DNA of 64,000 bases from Lysobacteraceae bacterium (GTDB lineage: Bacteria > Pseudomonadota > Gammaproteobacteria > Nevskiales > Nevskiaceae): assembly GCA_013823855.1 (NCBI GenBank), contig PNMW01000011.1, positions 124,001 to 188,000 on the forward strand. The letters run 5' to 3'. Made by a program: the position numbers and the translations under genes. Below the pieces are notes generated by a model. It was not told the DNA's origin. It saw only the letters and a program-made list of their open reading frames with translations, and ran no database searches. The stretch's first letter is position 1. Every line of letters begins with the position of its first letter. This document shows positions 46,569 through 55,621 of the stretch, piece after piece.

Positions 46569-46606
46569 GAAAAAATGCCCGACGACCAGGGGAAAGCCGT
46601 CGGGCA
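46569..46606 (-). terminator. Rho-independent terminator of the antitoxin-toxin-IHF unit
   Basis: Read on the minus strand: a perfect 9-base stem TGCCCGACG / CGTCGGGCA with a 13-base loop, then a T run (the six A of 46570-46575). It lies about 150 bases after the IHF-like stop. A second small hairpin (CCGCCAC/GTGGCGG, 46636-46655) stands beside it. The remainder of 46440-46759 contains no supportable gene. Confidence 0.75.
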
Positions 46607-46759
46607 CCATGCACCGGTCGGGGGAACCGGGTGGCCCGCCACTAAAAGGTGGCGGACGGAACAGGCAGGGAGTTCCCGTTCGCAATATCAGAGTGCCCAC
46701 TCAAGAGGAAAGTTCCACGGTGCGCTTCACGCAGATTGGTAGCGCGCTCCCAATCCGGA

Positions 46760-47059
46760 TCAGTTCGGGCTCGGATCAGGCGAGGCCACTCGGAGCCGCA
46801 GCTTTCCACCGGCATCGAACGTGACGATGCGACGAGCTGAGATCGGCACGAGCTCGCCAGTCTTCGGATTACGACCCGGCCGGGCTCTCTTGTCGCACAG
46901 TTCGAAGTCGCCGAATCCCGACAGCTTCACCTCCTCGCCCCGTTCCAGGCAGGCACGGATCTCCTCGAAGAACAGGTCTACGAATTCCTTTGCCTCAGCC
47001 ATGTTCAGGCCGAGGGATTCGACCATCGGTTCGGCAATCTGGGCTTTGTTCAACGCCAA
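46760..47059 (-). CDS. IHF-alpha-like nucleoid protein (island paralogue)
   Basis: DNA-bending protein of the HU/IHF family. The 99-residue product follows the IhfA pattern closely: [40 protein letters not shown] in sections, with the proline-containing beta-arm region and ITARR-like ISARRIVTF. The start is a TTG at 47059, after an AGGA site; no ATG lies near the family start. It follows the zeta-like gene by 40 bases. An island copy could replace or modulate host IHF in transposition or recombination. Confidence 0.88.
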   Translation of the reverse strand: MALNKAQIAEPMVESLGLNMAEAKEFVDLFFEEIRACLERGEEVKLSGFGDFELCDKRARPGRNPKTGELVPISARRIVTFDAGGKLRLRVASPDPSPN

Positions 47060-47099
47060 GATGATTCCTGTCGGTTCATCTAGTTCCGGTAGTGCAGAC

Positions 47100-47669
47100 T
47101 CACTGCAGCAGCTTGGCGAGCGCGCTTCCCGCTGGCCATTGCGCCGAGCCGATCAGCTTCCCGTTCTCGAAATGGGCCGCGATCCGATAAGGCTCCTTCG
47201 CAGAGCAGTTGTCGTAGGCGAATCCTTCGTCGGCCAGACGCAGGGCTTCGGCGATCAGGGGCCAGAGCCGGTCGAAGCGCTCGCGCTGCTTATGCACCGG
47301 CACGTCATGGCCGCCGTGACGGACCCGGGCCTCGACGCGTCTGATCGACAGTTCCAGTGGTACGACGATGGCGTGGACGGTGACGAGATAGCCGGCGTGC
47401 CGTGCCTCTCGGATCAGATCCAGCTTCGAAGGGTGTGAAAACACGGTCTCGGCGATGAATGAGCGTCGCTGCGCGATCAGTTCATCCCGACGTTGCTCGG
47501 CGAGTTTGGCCGCTTCATAGGAGCGATCGATCTCAGAATCTGGCCACTGCTCACGCGCGATCACGTCGGCATTGATGAACAGCAGGCCGGTCACCGGTCC
47601 GAGCACCTGCTCATAGAAAGTTGTCTTGCCGGATCCGTTGGGACCAGCCAGCAGATGCAGAACCGGCAT
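47100..47669 (-). CDS. Zeta-toxin-like P-loop kinase
   Basis: The 189-residue product starts [16 protein letters not shown] (Walker A at about 9-16), followed by [24 protein letters not shown], the zeta-like NAD/substrate helix, and [18 protein letters not shown], which carries the ET(V/T)FS motif of this group. Zeta toxins phosphorylate UDP-N-acetylglucosamine or related nucleotides; chromosomal members differ in substrate. It starts 3 bases after the ParD-like antitoxin gene on the same strand, so the pair is a typical toxin-antitoxin module. Confidence 0.87.
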   Translation of the reverse strand: MPVLHLLAGPNGSGKTTFYEQVLGPVTGLLFINADVIAREQWPDSEIDRSYEAAKLAEQRRDELIAQRRSFIAETVFSHPSKLDLIREARHAGYLVTVHAIVVPLELSIRRVEARVRHGGHDVPVHKQRERFDRLWPLIAEALRLADEGFAYDNCSAKEPYRIAAHFENGKLIGSAQWPAGSALAKLLQ

Positions 47670-47672
47670 CGG

Positions 47673-48056
47673 CTATTTCACGATCCGCATCCGCCCCCGG
47701 CTTCCAGCCTTGCGGACAGTGACCTTGCCTTCCGAATTCAACTCGACCACCTCCCTGCCCTTGGCGGCGAGGATCTGGTCCAGACGCAGATTCTTGCGGG
47801 CGTCATCGATCCGCTCCGCCCAGCCAACCCGAACAACGGCCTGCTCATGACTGTTGAGGGCGTCGTAGTCACCGCGACCGTCGAGCACGGCCTGGATCGC
47901 GGAGACTGTCACGCCAGGGCTACGCTCGAGTTCCCGCCCGATCCGCGCCCAGTGCGCGATCTGCTGGGACAGGCTGCGGCTCATGGACTCGGCGGTCGAG
48001 CGCGCAGCCGCGGTCAGTTCCGGGTCCAAACGCATCGGGCTGTTTGATGTGGCCAT
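47673..48056 (-). CDS. ParD-like antitoxin (TA partner of the zeta-like toxin)
   Basis: The 127-residue product begins with a ribbon-helix-helix-like segment (MRLDPELTAAARSTAESMSRSLSQQIAHWARIGRELE in sections), matching the ParD-like family found with zeta-type toxins. The C-terminal half (AERIDDARKNLRLDQILAAKGREVVELN) would bind the toxin. A perfect short palindrome 24 bases upstream of the ATG fits autoregulation. Confidence 0.82.
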   Translation of the reverse strand: MATSNSPMRLDPELTAAARSTAESMSRSLSQQIAHWARIGRELERSPGVTVSAIQAVLDGRGDYDALNSHEQAVVRVGWAERIDDARKNLRLDQILAAKGREVVELNSEGKVTVRKAGSRGRMRIVK

Positions 48057-48079
48057 CGGCGCCTCACTGAGCGACTTCG

Positions 48080-48096
48080 TGTAGCAGAATGCTACA
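48080..48096. promoter_or_regulatory. Autoregulatory palindrome of the toxin-antitoxin operon
   Basis: TGTAGCA-GAA-TGCTACA, 7-base perfect arms, in the promoter region just upstream of the antitoxin start at 48056. Ribbon-helix-helix antitoxins bind such sites to repress their own operon. The remaining 48097-48357 contains no gene I can support. Confidence 0.6.
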
Positions 48097-48357
48097 TGAT
48101 TCTACCAATCCGGAACGAGCATCGGGGCCGGCGGCCTCGTACTCAAATCAAATCTGGCTCGCGGGTAACCCGCACCTTACCGTCGAGAGGCTGTAGTAAG
48201 AGGGTCTCGTCCTCGATCGGCTACGACCCTGTGAGGCAGCCAGACAAATGCTCGTCGCGAACTTGTCCAGCACGTTACATACCGGCCAGGTCATACCGGA
48301 CCGGAGCGATTCGCATGCCGGGGAGTTATCGCCAAGAATCGAGGACATAACGGACTT

Positions 48358-49641
48358 CTAATCGACCTTAGCGTGCGGCTTCGCCAGTCCAAGCGCCGCG
48401 AGCACGCTCATCATCCTCTCTAATGAGTCGCCCAGACGCTTTGGTAGGATCCTGTGCTTCGTTGTTACCTTAGCGCCGGCGTCGTAGTGAACGTGTACCC
48501 ATAGATCATCGTCTGGATTATGGTTATACGCATTGTTCATGTACTGATATCCGATCAGCGCTCGTCCATGTCGTAATAGGATGCGTGCGAGCAGCATATG
48601 GCATAGCCACACCCTGCCGCCCTCCGCGACGCACGGTCGGTCCAGTGTGATGCGAAGAAATTGATGATCGTTGTACTGCTCCCAATCCGCACCGACGATT
48701 CCAGCTGCCGTCAGCACGGGCTTGCGCGCTTGCGCGTTCTTGCTTCCGTTGACACGCATTAGCGACATTTCACTTGAGAAGCGAAACCAGTCTTTCATCT
48801 GCTCCAAGGCCTTGAGAAATCCCGCAAGCTCATCGTCCGGCGCGAAAACCAGATACTGATGTCGGTCTTTGACAGACCGCAAAAGTGTCGGTAGTTGGAT
48901 GAACACGGGATACAGCACATCGTGCAGATAGATGTAGCTCCGGCGACGTCCGTCCTCGTGATCCAACGTCGTGAGTTCCAAGATAGAGCGTGCCCACTCG
49001 GGCGTGATCTGGCTCAAGGTCATGTCGCTGATATCGACCGAGATCAGCGGGAACGCGAGCGCTCGTCCAAGCAAGACTTTTCGACCTTCGAACTCATGCG
49101 TCCTTTCGATCTCGATCCCGCCGAGCCGGACCGGCCGCCCTTGGTACCGCTCGCCCAGCACAGCCACATCCAATATGAAGGGATGGCCGAACGCGGTGAC
49201 GACCTTTTGCTCTTCCTTCACTTGCTCGGCACATCGGAGGAGGTTGCCGCGCATCGAGAAATCGGATACGCGAGTATCTTTGAACGCCCACCACAAGGGC
49301 TCTCCATCCTTTAGCCTTTTCCGCAATTCTCCGGCAATCAGCTGCTTTGCCCGTTGATGTTCCGGGCTCTCCGACGACCAGTTACGGCGTTGTCCTTCTT
49401 CCGTCTCCAGAACCGACGTCATATCGACGCGCGCCTTTGGCAGACGTTTGAAGCATGAGCGGCGGATCAGCCTGCCATCGTCGGCGAATGAGGGGCGAAC
49501 CCAAGTTACGACTTCGCTGCCCTCACCGTCGCTCACAAATGGCCAGAGGTGTCGCGCGTCCTCGCGGCTCGTGATCGTGCGTGCGCCGATGCGTTGTTTG
49601 AATAGGCCCTGCCTGGAAAAAACAACGGTTGCTTCGTCCAT
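48358..49641 (-). CDS. CoiA-like/PD-(D/E)XK nuclease candidate
   Basis: The 427-residue product has a CoiA-type core: SSESPEHQRAKQLIAGEL at 89-106 (His95), FILDVAVLG with Asp158, and GIEIERTHEF at 175-184 (Glu177/Glu179, His182). This spacing of S.EH..AK, D(V/I)A and EI...H is the restriction-like nuclease pattern of CoiA competence proteins. N- and C-terminal regions are unrecognised; the last 150 residues may bind DNA or a partner. It stands alone in the island with its own upstream region. Role could be defence or DNA processing. Confidence 0.65.
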   Translation of the reverse strand: MDEATVVFSRQGLFKQRIGARTITSREDARHLWPFVSDGEGSEVVTWVRPSFADDGRLIRRSCFKRLPKARVDMTSVLETEEGQRRNWSSESPEHQRAKQLIAGELRKRLKDGEPLWWAFKDTRVSDFSMRGNLLRCAEQVKEEQKVVTAFGHPFILDVAVLGERYQGRPVRLGGIEIERTHEFEGRKVLLGRALAFPLISVDISDMTLSQITPEWARSILELTTLDHEDGRRRSYIYLHDVLYPVFIQLPTLLRSVKDRHQYLVFAPDDELAGFLKALEQMKDWFRFSSEMSLMRVNGSKNAQARKPVLTAAGIVGADWEQYNDHQFLRITLDRPCVAEGGRVWLCHMLLARILLRHGRALIGYQYMNNAYNHNPDDDLWVHVHYDAGAKVTTKHRILPKRLGDSLERMMSVLAALGLAKPHAKVD

Positions 49642-49903
49642 GGTCGTGGATAGCTACATTCGGGATTCAGCACTCGCGGAATGTGCGACACACAAAGGCT
49701 TTTGCGCTGTCCGGAGGCTGATGGCGAGCGTCCGCAATGTTGTACCAAAGCTCGTTCTTGTCAATCCGTTATCTGCCTAGCTCTACCCTTTGTGCTGTCG
49801 CCTGAGTGGCACCGGCGCCTAGACATCCCCATTTCAACTTCAAAAAATCGAGATACCGCCTCTCCGGGTCAGCAAACGTCCGCGTTCGGACAAGGAGAGG
49901 CAG

Positions 49904-50227
49904 ATGAAGTTTTATACGGAAGGCTATCGGGAAGAAGGGTACTGGAATCCCGGCGAGCAGCCATGGTTCTTCAAGCGTATGGGGCAATTCGAAACGCCGG
50001 ATCCCGACGGGAGCCTGTTTTGTCTTAACGGCCAGCAGGTGACTGTCATTGCTCGCGTTCAGGACAAAGCGTACCCGGTATCGCTGCAGGAGCGCTTGAT
50101 GAGACGGGAATTGGTGCCCTACCGGATTCGATTTCCAGACGGTTCAGAACGAGTCGTTTTCGAAACCGATCTGTACGACGATCCGTCATCGCTTCTGAAC
50201 CCAAAGCATCTTTTTGATCGGAAGTAA
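49904..50227 (+). CDS. Small unknown acidic protein
   Basis: The 107-residue product begins MKFYTEGYREEGYWNPG and has no signal peptide, membrane segment or recognisable motif; it is rich in aromatic and charged residues and probably forms a small beta domain (VTVIARVQDKAYPVSL). A good AGGAGAGG ribosome site precedes the ATG and a strong terminator follows the stop, so it is a real monocistronic gene. Function unknown. Confidence 0.65.
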   Translation: MKFYTEGYREEGYWNPGEQPWFFKRMGQFETPDPDGSLFCLNGQQVTVIARVQDKAYPVSLQERLMRRELVPYRIRFPDGSERVVFETDLYDDPSSLLNPKHLFDRK

Positions 50228-50232
50228 TCATA

Positions 50233-50254
50233 GCCCTGCCTCGGCAGGGCTTTT
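50233..50254 (+). terminator. Rho-independent terminator after the 107-residue gene
   Basis: GCCCTGCC-TC-GGCAGGGC (8-base stem) followed by TTTT. It ends at the stop codon of the convergent 402-residue gene, whose own transcript would meet it from the other side. Confidence 0.85.
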
Positions 50255-51462
50255 CAATTTTGCTCCCCCGAATCCGGCCATCCGTGGCCATTGTCGACGG
50301 CGACGATCGCGTTGTCAGGCAAAAACAGCGTTAGCCACGGCGCCCTCGATGGCCATAGCTGCGATGCTATCTGTAGCGCTGGAGATAAGGGCGCAACCAT
50401 GGGGGGATTGATTGTCGACCGCCGCCGCCTGGCGTCGTGTAGCTCGAGAGTCATAATGCCAGCAGCCTTCTCAATCCATTCATGCCGCGGATCTAGCTCA
50501 ACAACCGGCACCCCCTTATGTCGATTCCACCTGTTCTTTGCGAACGGCTCGTGGTCATCCCGCAGAAACGAAATGAAACCTGGTGAATTCCTAGCCTCTT
50601 CGCGCTGCTGCTTCCTGAGGAGACTGTTATACGGCCAGTAGACGGGGTCGATAGAGTTCCAATCGTCGTGGATCAGCCGAAGTCGAACCAGCCCGTGCAG
50701 CATCCTGACGAACGGACCAGCCCCGATTTGATTTTCGTAGCGCTCGCAGCACACAGGCAGGGCGTCGAGATACAGCTGCCCCTCGATCAACGAGTAGCGC
50801 TCGACAGCTTTTCGCGTGAGCAGGGCCAGTGCCATGACCGCATCCAGCGAGCCCTTCTCAGCAAGTAGTTTCGCCCCTCTGCCAATCGCGCGAAGATCTC
50901 CCGGGATCGCTGGATAGCCCGGGCCGCAAAACAGCGTGCCGGTGTCGGCGAATTTCGTTGGCTGAAGCGCGCCGATCCGATGCAAGGCGTCAGCCAGTAG
51001 TTCTTCCAACTCGCGCTCGCCAGGCATGGCTTTGCCTGTGAGCACTTTCCATAGAGGCGCCCGGTAATCCGCATCCGAGCCGGGCCACTGTTCCGCAGCG
51101 ATCTGCACCAAGTCAACGCTGCGCAAACCTCCACCATAGGCCCTCTCTGGATCGTCACCGTGCCGCGCAATCCGGTCCAGGGCGCGAATCCGGGCTTTCG
51201 GGGACACGTCTCCCTTTAGCGCTCGAGGAACGTGCTGGTTCTCCCTCGGCTCCCGCGGCACCAGGCGCGCGTCCAACGCCCCGTACGAAAGCCCCGAAAC
51301 GCGTCCAAGGTTGATAGCCCACAGGGCTGCGCGCAGTCGCTGCGCCATATCCCGATATCCGCGTCCCAGCTTCCTGGTGACGTTCCGCGCTGGCATTGAG
51401 GACGCCAAGTCGGGCGATGTCGATGGCATGCGTAATTGCCTCAAATATCCCTCGTTGAGCAT
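50254..51462 (-). CDS. Unknown protein upstream of the transposition module
   Basis: The 402-residue product has an Arg-rich N-terminal region that looks helical (NVTRKLGRGYRDMAQRLRAALWAI), a middle with LVQIAAEQWPGSDADYRAPLW and a C-terminal region with many aromatic and Pro residues. No catalytic motif or membrane segment recognised. Lower GC than the core. It diverges from the small HTH gene at 51517 across only about 55 bases, so the two may be co-regulated. Function unknown. Confidence 0.65.
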   Translation of the reverse strand: MLNEGYLRQLRMPSTSPDLASSMPARNVTRKLGRGYRDMAQRLRAALWAINLGRVSGLSYGALDARLVPREPRENQHVPRALKGDVSPKARIRALDRIARHGDDPERAYGGGLRSVDLVQIAAEQWPGSDADYRAPLWKVLTGKAMPGERELEELLADALHRIGALQPTKFADTGTLFCGPGYPAIPGDLRAIGRGAKLLAEKGSLDAVMALALLTRKAVERYSLIEGQLYLDALPVCCERYENQIGAGPFVRMLHGLVRLRLIHDDWNSIDPVYWPYNSLLRKQQREEARNSPGFISFLRDDHEPFAKNRWNRHKGVPVVELDPRHEWIEKAAGIMTLELHDARRRRSTINPPMVAPLSPALQIASQLWPSRAPWLTLFLPDNAIVAVDNGHGWPDSGEQN

Positions 51463-51516
51463 GCCATCTGTAGGCGCCTAGTGTGTAGCCCTGCCAAACA
51501 CGCATCTCAACCACCC

Positions 51517-51810
51517 ATGACCACCCGCAGCACGAGTCCCCGTAAGAACGACCTGATCGCCCTTCATGGCGAGCTTCTCAAGGGAGAAGCCCTTCGAAGA
51601 GCGCTGGGATACGGATCGGCACGGAGCTTTTACCGGGCGATCACGGACAAGACCACGCCGGTGCCGGTTTTCAAGATTGCCGGTCGATTTGCCTGGTGCG
51701 CGCGGACGCGTGACGTTGCTGATTGGCTCAGTTCGCTCGGGCGCAACCCGATCGGTTCAACAACGGATGTGGCTTCGTGCGCCACAGGGGAGGGCAAGCG
51801 CGGGCAGTGA
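51517..51810 (+). CDS. Small winged-helix/PrtN-like DNA-binding protein
   Basis: The 97-residue product contains a segment (EALRRALGYGSARSFYRAIT, then VPVFKIAGRFAWCARTRDVADWLSSL) that resembles excisionase/AlpA- or pyocin-activator PrtN-like DNA-binding domains. The ATG at 51517 is the likely start; the frame is open further upstream within the divergent gene. Lying ahead of the transposase genes, it could regulate or direct transposition. A weak hairpin with GAAGCCC/GGGCTTC arms follows its stop. Confidence 0.55.
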   Translation: MTTRSTSPRKNDLIALHGELLKGEALRRALGYGSARSFYRAITDKTTPVPVFKIAGRFAWCARTRDVADWLSSLGRNPIGSTTDVASCATGEGKRGQ

Positions 51811-52026
51811 CGCAGTACGAATCCGAGGCAGAAATGCGAAGCCCGGCAGTCTGGCGGACCGACGGGCTTCAGGTGCCGCTTCCCTCAACCTACACCGGTG
51901 AGCGTCCCACCTCCTGAAACGAGGGTCAAGATGACAAAGCCTGCCATCGCAACTTTCGCTTCCAGGCGCAGTTCCGCCTCTCCCTGCCGGGCAACCGGCC
52001 TTGAAGCATGCAAAGGAGACGCTGAA

Positions 52027-52476
52027 ATGACCACCATTTACTCGATGTACCGCACGCGGCACGCAGCCCACCCGCGCTGGATGCCCAGCCGGCGCTTTGA
52101 TCGTCCGCCTCTCAGCCCGTTGTCGAAGGCCGGCATCGAACGCCGGTGGACTGAGGCGAAACCGGATCATGCTCGGGTTGAGACGCGCCGCTTCCCTCGG
52201 GAAACCCTCTCGCTTCCGCGGAACATTCCCCCGCGCCGTCGGCCGGGCTTCCCCGTGAGCCATGGCCTTACCGAGCGCGGTCCGCGGCACGGGGAGATCC
52301 ACGCCTCGATCGCGCACGTGTCGCTCGGGGAGACGAAGCTGCTCGTCGCGGCCCTCGTCGACCCGATGACGAGGCTGACCCTTGGGGTGTTCGTGTCCCC
52401 CGTCCTGCCCACCGATCACCCCGGTGGTGCCAGCCGCGGCCTGTCCGGCTTCTCGCCGTCCAGCGCCGACGGGTAA
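52027..52476 (+). CDS. Unknown 149-residue protein, possibly derived from a TnsB-like catalytic core
   Basis: The ATG at 52027 follows a good AAAGGAG site. The N-terminal 90 residues are Arg/Pro-rich. Residues about 90-125 (IAHVSLGETKLLVAALVDPMTRLTLGVFVSP in sections) resemble the rve-fold strands of TnsB/TniA transposases, including the TnsB of this element (YFVVDMKTGVIAGFHVTL), but no DDE acid set is present. It could be a transposase fragment or an accessory protein. It is the gene directly before tnsA, separated by a hairpin. Confidence 0.5.
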   Translation: MTTIYSMYRTRHAAHPRWMPSRRFDRPPLSPLSKAGIERRWTEAKPDHARVETRRFPRETLSLPRNIPPRRRPGFPVSHGLTERGPRHGEIHASIAHVSLGETKLLVAALVDPMTRLTLGVFVSPVLPTDHPGGASRGLSGFSPSSADG

Positions 52477-52505
52477 TGCCGTCATAGCGGCCGGCGCGTA
52501 CTGAG

Positions 52506-52541
52506 GCCGAGTTCGGCAGCTACCCAGCTGCCGGGCTCGGC
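52506..52541. repeat. Hairpin upstream of tnsA
   Basis: GCCGAGTTCGGCAGCT at 52506-52521 pairs with 52526-52541 at 14 of 16 positions, with a 4-base loop. No T run follows, so it may act as an mRNA structure or protein-binding site controlling the tns operon, or as part of an element end. Confidence 0.45.
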
Positions 52542-52651
52542 GACAGAAAGCGTCGGCTGTTTCTCCCTTCAGAATTCTTCAACGGACTAAGTCCGAGGGA
52601 TGTGCTCGGCCCGCAATCAGGCGTGCCCGTCCGCTGCAGGAGGCATCACAC

Positions 52652-53488
52652 ATGAGCAGGTATCAAACCCCTTCCCCCGAAGCCATCGCCAGTCGACTGA
52701 AAGCTGGTTACGGACAAGGGCACGGCAAGGACTACAAGCCCTGGTTCGAGGCGACCTCGATCCGTTCCAGGGGACGGCTCGTGCGCACTGTCAGCACGAC
52801 AACGGGATGTCCCATGAACCTCGTCTCGGAGCTTGAGGGCAGCATCCAACTGCTCGGCGACTTCGATCTCACCGTCAGCGAACAGTACGAGCAGGTCGTT
52901 CTTCGTCCGGAGTTGACCTATCCGATCGCGCGTCGGCTCAAGGTGCGGCACATCAGGGCATGGAAAGGCCGGCACCTGCTGCCGATGACCACCGACCTAG
53001 TGTTCTGCTTCGCCGACAACCCACGGGGCAACCAGATCGCGGTGAGTGTTAAGTACCAGAGCGACCTCACCGGTCGCCGCGGCCGCCGCACGAACGGTCA
53101 GCTCGCAGTCGAGGAGCAGTACCACCGTATGGAGGGGCGGCGCTATGTCGTCGCCACGGAGGCCCACACGCCACCGCTGCTCATGTCCAACCTGCGCTGG
53201 CTCCGCGAGTCCCTTCGCAACGGGTCGTCATGCGTCAGCGATCAGCGGCAGGCCGATTTCGAGGTCGCCTTCCAGAAGCGTACCCGAGTCGACCAGACGA
53301 TCGGGGCCCGCATCGGGTCGGCTGCCGGCCGTGCACACATCGGCTTTGACGCCGGCATCGACGCGTTCCGGCGCGGAGTGTGGTTCCGGCGCATTCCCGC
53401 CGATCTGAATCACTGGCTGCGGCTCAACTGCGAAATCGTCGCGCCGCGTGGCCCGAACCAGGGGGTGACATTCCCATGGACGCACTGA
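52652..53488 (+). CDS. tnsA: TnsA-type transposon endonuclease
   Basis: Restriction-like nuclease that cuts the 5' ends of a Tn7-like transposon, working with TnsB. The 278-residue product has the TnsA layout: a core with SELEGSIQLLGDFDLTVSEQYEQ (Glu60/Glu62), Asp115 in MTTDLVFCF and Lys134 in IAVSVKYQ (a Ser stands where Tn7 TnsA has Gln two residues before the Lys). A C-terminal domain for TnsC contact follows. Start fixed by GCAGGAGG at 52636. Overlaps tnsB by 13 bases. Presence of TnsA implies cut-and-paste transposition. Confidence 0.85.
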   Translation: MSRYQTPSPEAIASRLKAGYGQGHGKDYKPWFEATSIRSRGRLVRTVSTTTGCPMNLVSELEGSIQLLGDFDLTVSEQYEQVVLRPELTYPIARRLKVRHIRAWKGRHLLPMTTDLVFCFADNPRGNQIAVSVKYQSDLTGRRGRRTNGQLAVEEQYHRMEGRRYVVATEAHTPPLLMSNLRWLRESLRNGSSCVSDQRQADFEVAFQKRTRVDQTIGARIGSAAGRAHIGFDAGIDAFRRGVWFRRIPADLNHWLRLNCEIVAPRGPNQGVTFPWTH

Positions 53489-55590
53489 AGGAGAACCAGG
53501 TTCTCGCGCCCTTCGGTCCGGACGCGCCATTCCGCAAGAAGGTTCGCATCGTGCGCATCGAGGCCAACGTCAATCGCGTCTGGCTATGCATCCTCGGGAG
53601 CAAACGAATTCCCCGCGCCTACGACTTCGCAAGGATCAAACGCAGCCTCGAGTTGCAGGAACTGATCGAGGTTGAGGACCGCCCCACCGCGCGCGTTCCG
53701 ACATACGACGACGCTCCTGATGGAAGCCGCGCGATCTGCGACGAGGCATGGAATCGACTGCAGCCCATCCGCGACGACCTCGACGCGTTCTTCGACGAAC
53801 GCAAGCGGGCGGCCTTGATGCGTTCCGCCGCCAAGGAAGCCGGAGTCGACCTCGCGACCCTGTACAGGACCGTCGCCCGCTACTTCGAGAACGGCCAGAG
53901 CAAGCTGGCATTGATGCCGCGGTACCTGTGCGCGAACGCCAGGCAAAACCAGCCGGAGGGTCAGAAGCGCCGGGGCCGACCACCGCGCGAGGCACCTCCG
54001 CCGGGCGAGCAGGCGTTCGTGTTTACCGATGACAGCCGAGAGGCGGTCATCGATCTGCTGATGAATTCCGAGCGCTTCGCCACCTTCGAAGCAGCTTACG
54101 GGACAGTCACGTACCGGCTGTTCACCGAAACGGTCGACGGTGAATCTCGCCTGCTGCCGCCGCACCGGGTACCGACACGTTCGCAGCTCCGCCATCTGAT
54201 CAAACAGATCGATCGGGGATTCGCGTTCACGAAGCGTCAGATCGGCAACGAATTCCAGCTGAAGCTGCGGCCATTGGCCGGTGGCGCCCGCGACCTGGCC
54301 TTCTGCCCAGGCTTCGAATACCAGATCGACTGGACCGGCACCCAGGTCGATCTGGTCGCAGCCTTCGACCGCAACAAGGTGATCGGACGTCCGAGCCTGT
54401 ACTTCGTGGTCGACATGAAGACCGGCGTCATCGCCGGCTTTCACGTCACGCTCGAGTCGGCGAGTTGGGAGACCGCGCGATTCGCGCTGGTACATGCTTT
54501 CTCGCCGAAAGCGGACTTCTGTCGCCGGCTCGGACTCGACTATGTAGAAGCCGACTGGCCAATTTCCGGCGTACCGGCGCGGCTCATCGGTGATCGCGGC
54601 GAGTTGATCGGCATGCAATCGATGCGCGTCGTCGAAGAGGCTCTCGGCTGCGAGCTGGTCAACGCCCGAGCCTATCGCGGCGACGACAAGCCCTACGTCG
54701 AGCGGACGTTCGGCTCGATCAAGTCCGCACTGCTCAAGCAGCTGAAGGGGTACGGTCCAAAGCGGCGCAATCGCGACGGCGAGCCCAATCCTCGTTCCAG
54801 AGCCTGCCTGAATCTGTTCGAGTTCAATCGGCTGATCGCCCGCTTCTGCGTCACCTGGAACTCGAAGCGCCTCGCCCGAGACTCAATTCCCGACGCGATT
54901 CTCGGCGACAGCTCGGCCCGCGCGACGCCGCTCGGCCTCTGGAACTGGGGGCTGCGCAACCAGGGCGGCAAGCTGCGTGCGATCGACCGCGACGTGCTGT
55001 ATCGCCATCTGTTGCCGCAGGTCGACGCGAAGATGTACGCGGACGGCATCCACTTCCGTGGCGGCGTGTATCGCTCGAACGACCTGCGCCCGCTGGGCTT
55101 GCAGAGCCGCGCACGTCGCGACGGGCCGAGCTCAGTGAAAGTCCATTTCGATGGCGCACGGCCCGACCACATCTGGCTCTGGCTACCTGGCACCCGCGAG
55201 CTGATCAAATGCCCGCGCGCCGACGTGAGCGGAGACCGCACGTACTGGTCGTTCGAGGATGCCGAGCAAGCCGTCGGCGTGAAAGGCGCCAAGCGACGCG
55301 CCGAGGCGACGCCAACCGAACTGGGTCGCACAGCACTCGAGCACGAGCGCATCAAAGCCGAGGATCTCGCGATGCGTGAGAAGCGCGCATCGACCACGCC
55401 GACGTCGATGGCCACCCAGCGGGTCCGCACCAACCGGCGCGCCGAAGCACAAATCGACGCGCGGCACGCTCGCATCAACGCCGGCGTCCTGACGCCGCCC
55501 AAGACCGCGCGCGCCGCTCACAGTAAAGCAGTGCCGCCGCGTCGCAACAAGTTGCAAGACAAGTTTCTGCAGGTCTTCCAGTCCAGCTGA
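53476..55590 (+). CDS. tnsB: TnsB-type DDE transposase
   Basis: Binds the transposon ends and performs 3' cutting and strand transfer. The 704-residue product has N-terminal DNA-binding domains, then the rve core with the catalytic triad Asp285 (YQIDWTGTQVDLV), Asp373 (RLIGDRGELIG) and Glu409 (DDKPYVERTFGSIK), followed by a C-terminal beta domain and a basic tail expected to contact TnsC. The ATG at 53476 is chosen because the codons upstream in frame lie within tnsA and lack similarity. Confidence 0.93.
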   Translation: MDALKENQVLAPFGPDAPFRKKVRIVRIEANVNRVWLCILGSKRIPRAYDFARIKRSLELQELIEVEDRPTARVPTYDDAPDGSRAICDEAWNRLQPIRDDLDAFFDERKRAALMRSAAKEAGVDLATLYRTVARYFENGQSKLALMPRYLCANARQNQPEGQKRRGRPPREAPPPGEQAFVFTDDSREAVIDLLMNSERFATFEAAYGTVTYRLFTETVDGESRLLPPHRVPTRSQLRHLIKQIDRGFAFTKRQIGNEFQLKLRPLAGGARDLAFCPGFEYQIDWTGTQVDLVAAFDRNKVIGRPSLYFVVDMKTGVIAGFHVTLESASWETARFALVHAFSPKADFCRRLGLDYVEADWPISGVPARLIGDRGELIGMQSMRVVEEALGCELVNARAYRGDDKPYVERTFGSIKSALLKQLKGYGPKRRNRDGEPNPRSRACLNLFEFNRLIARFCVTWNSKRLARDSIPDAILGDSSARATPLGLWNWGLRNQGGKLRAIDRDVLYRHLLPQVDAKMYADGIHFRGGVYRSNDLRPLGLQSRARRDGPSSVKVHFDGARPDHIWLWLPGTRELIKCPRADVSGDRTYWSFEDAEQAVGVKGAKRRAEATPTELGRTALEHERIKAEDLAMREKRASTTPTSMATQRVRTNRRAEAQIDARHARINAGVLTPPKTARAAHSKAVPPRRNKLQDKFLQVFQSS

Positions 55591-55621
55591 TTCATTCCAC
55601 CCGCAACACAAGGAGATCACC

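Noticed and set aside
49795..49850. TGTCGCCTGAGTGG... with a partial repeat GCGCCTAGACATCC as a possible right end of the Tn7-like element
   Set aside because: Only two weakly matching units and no partner end; not enough to mark a boundary.
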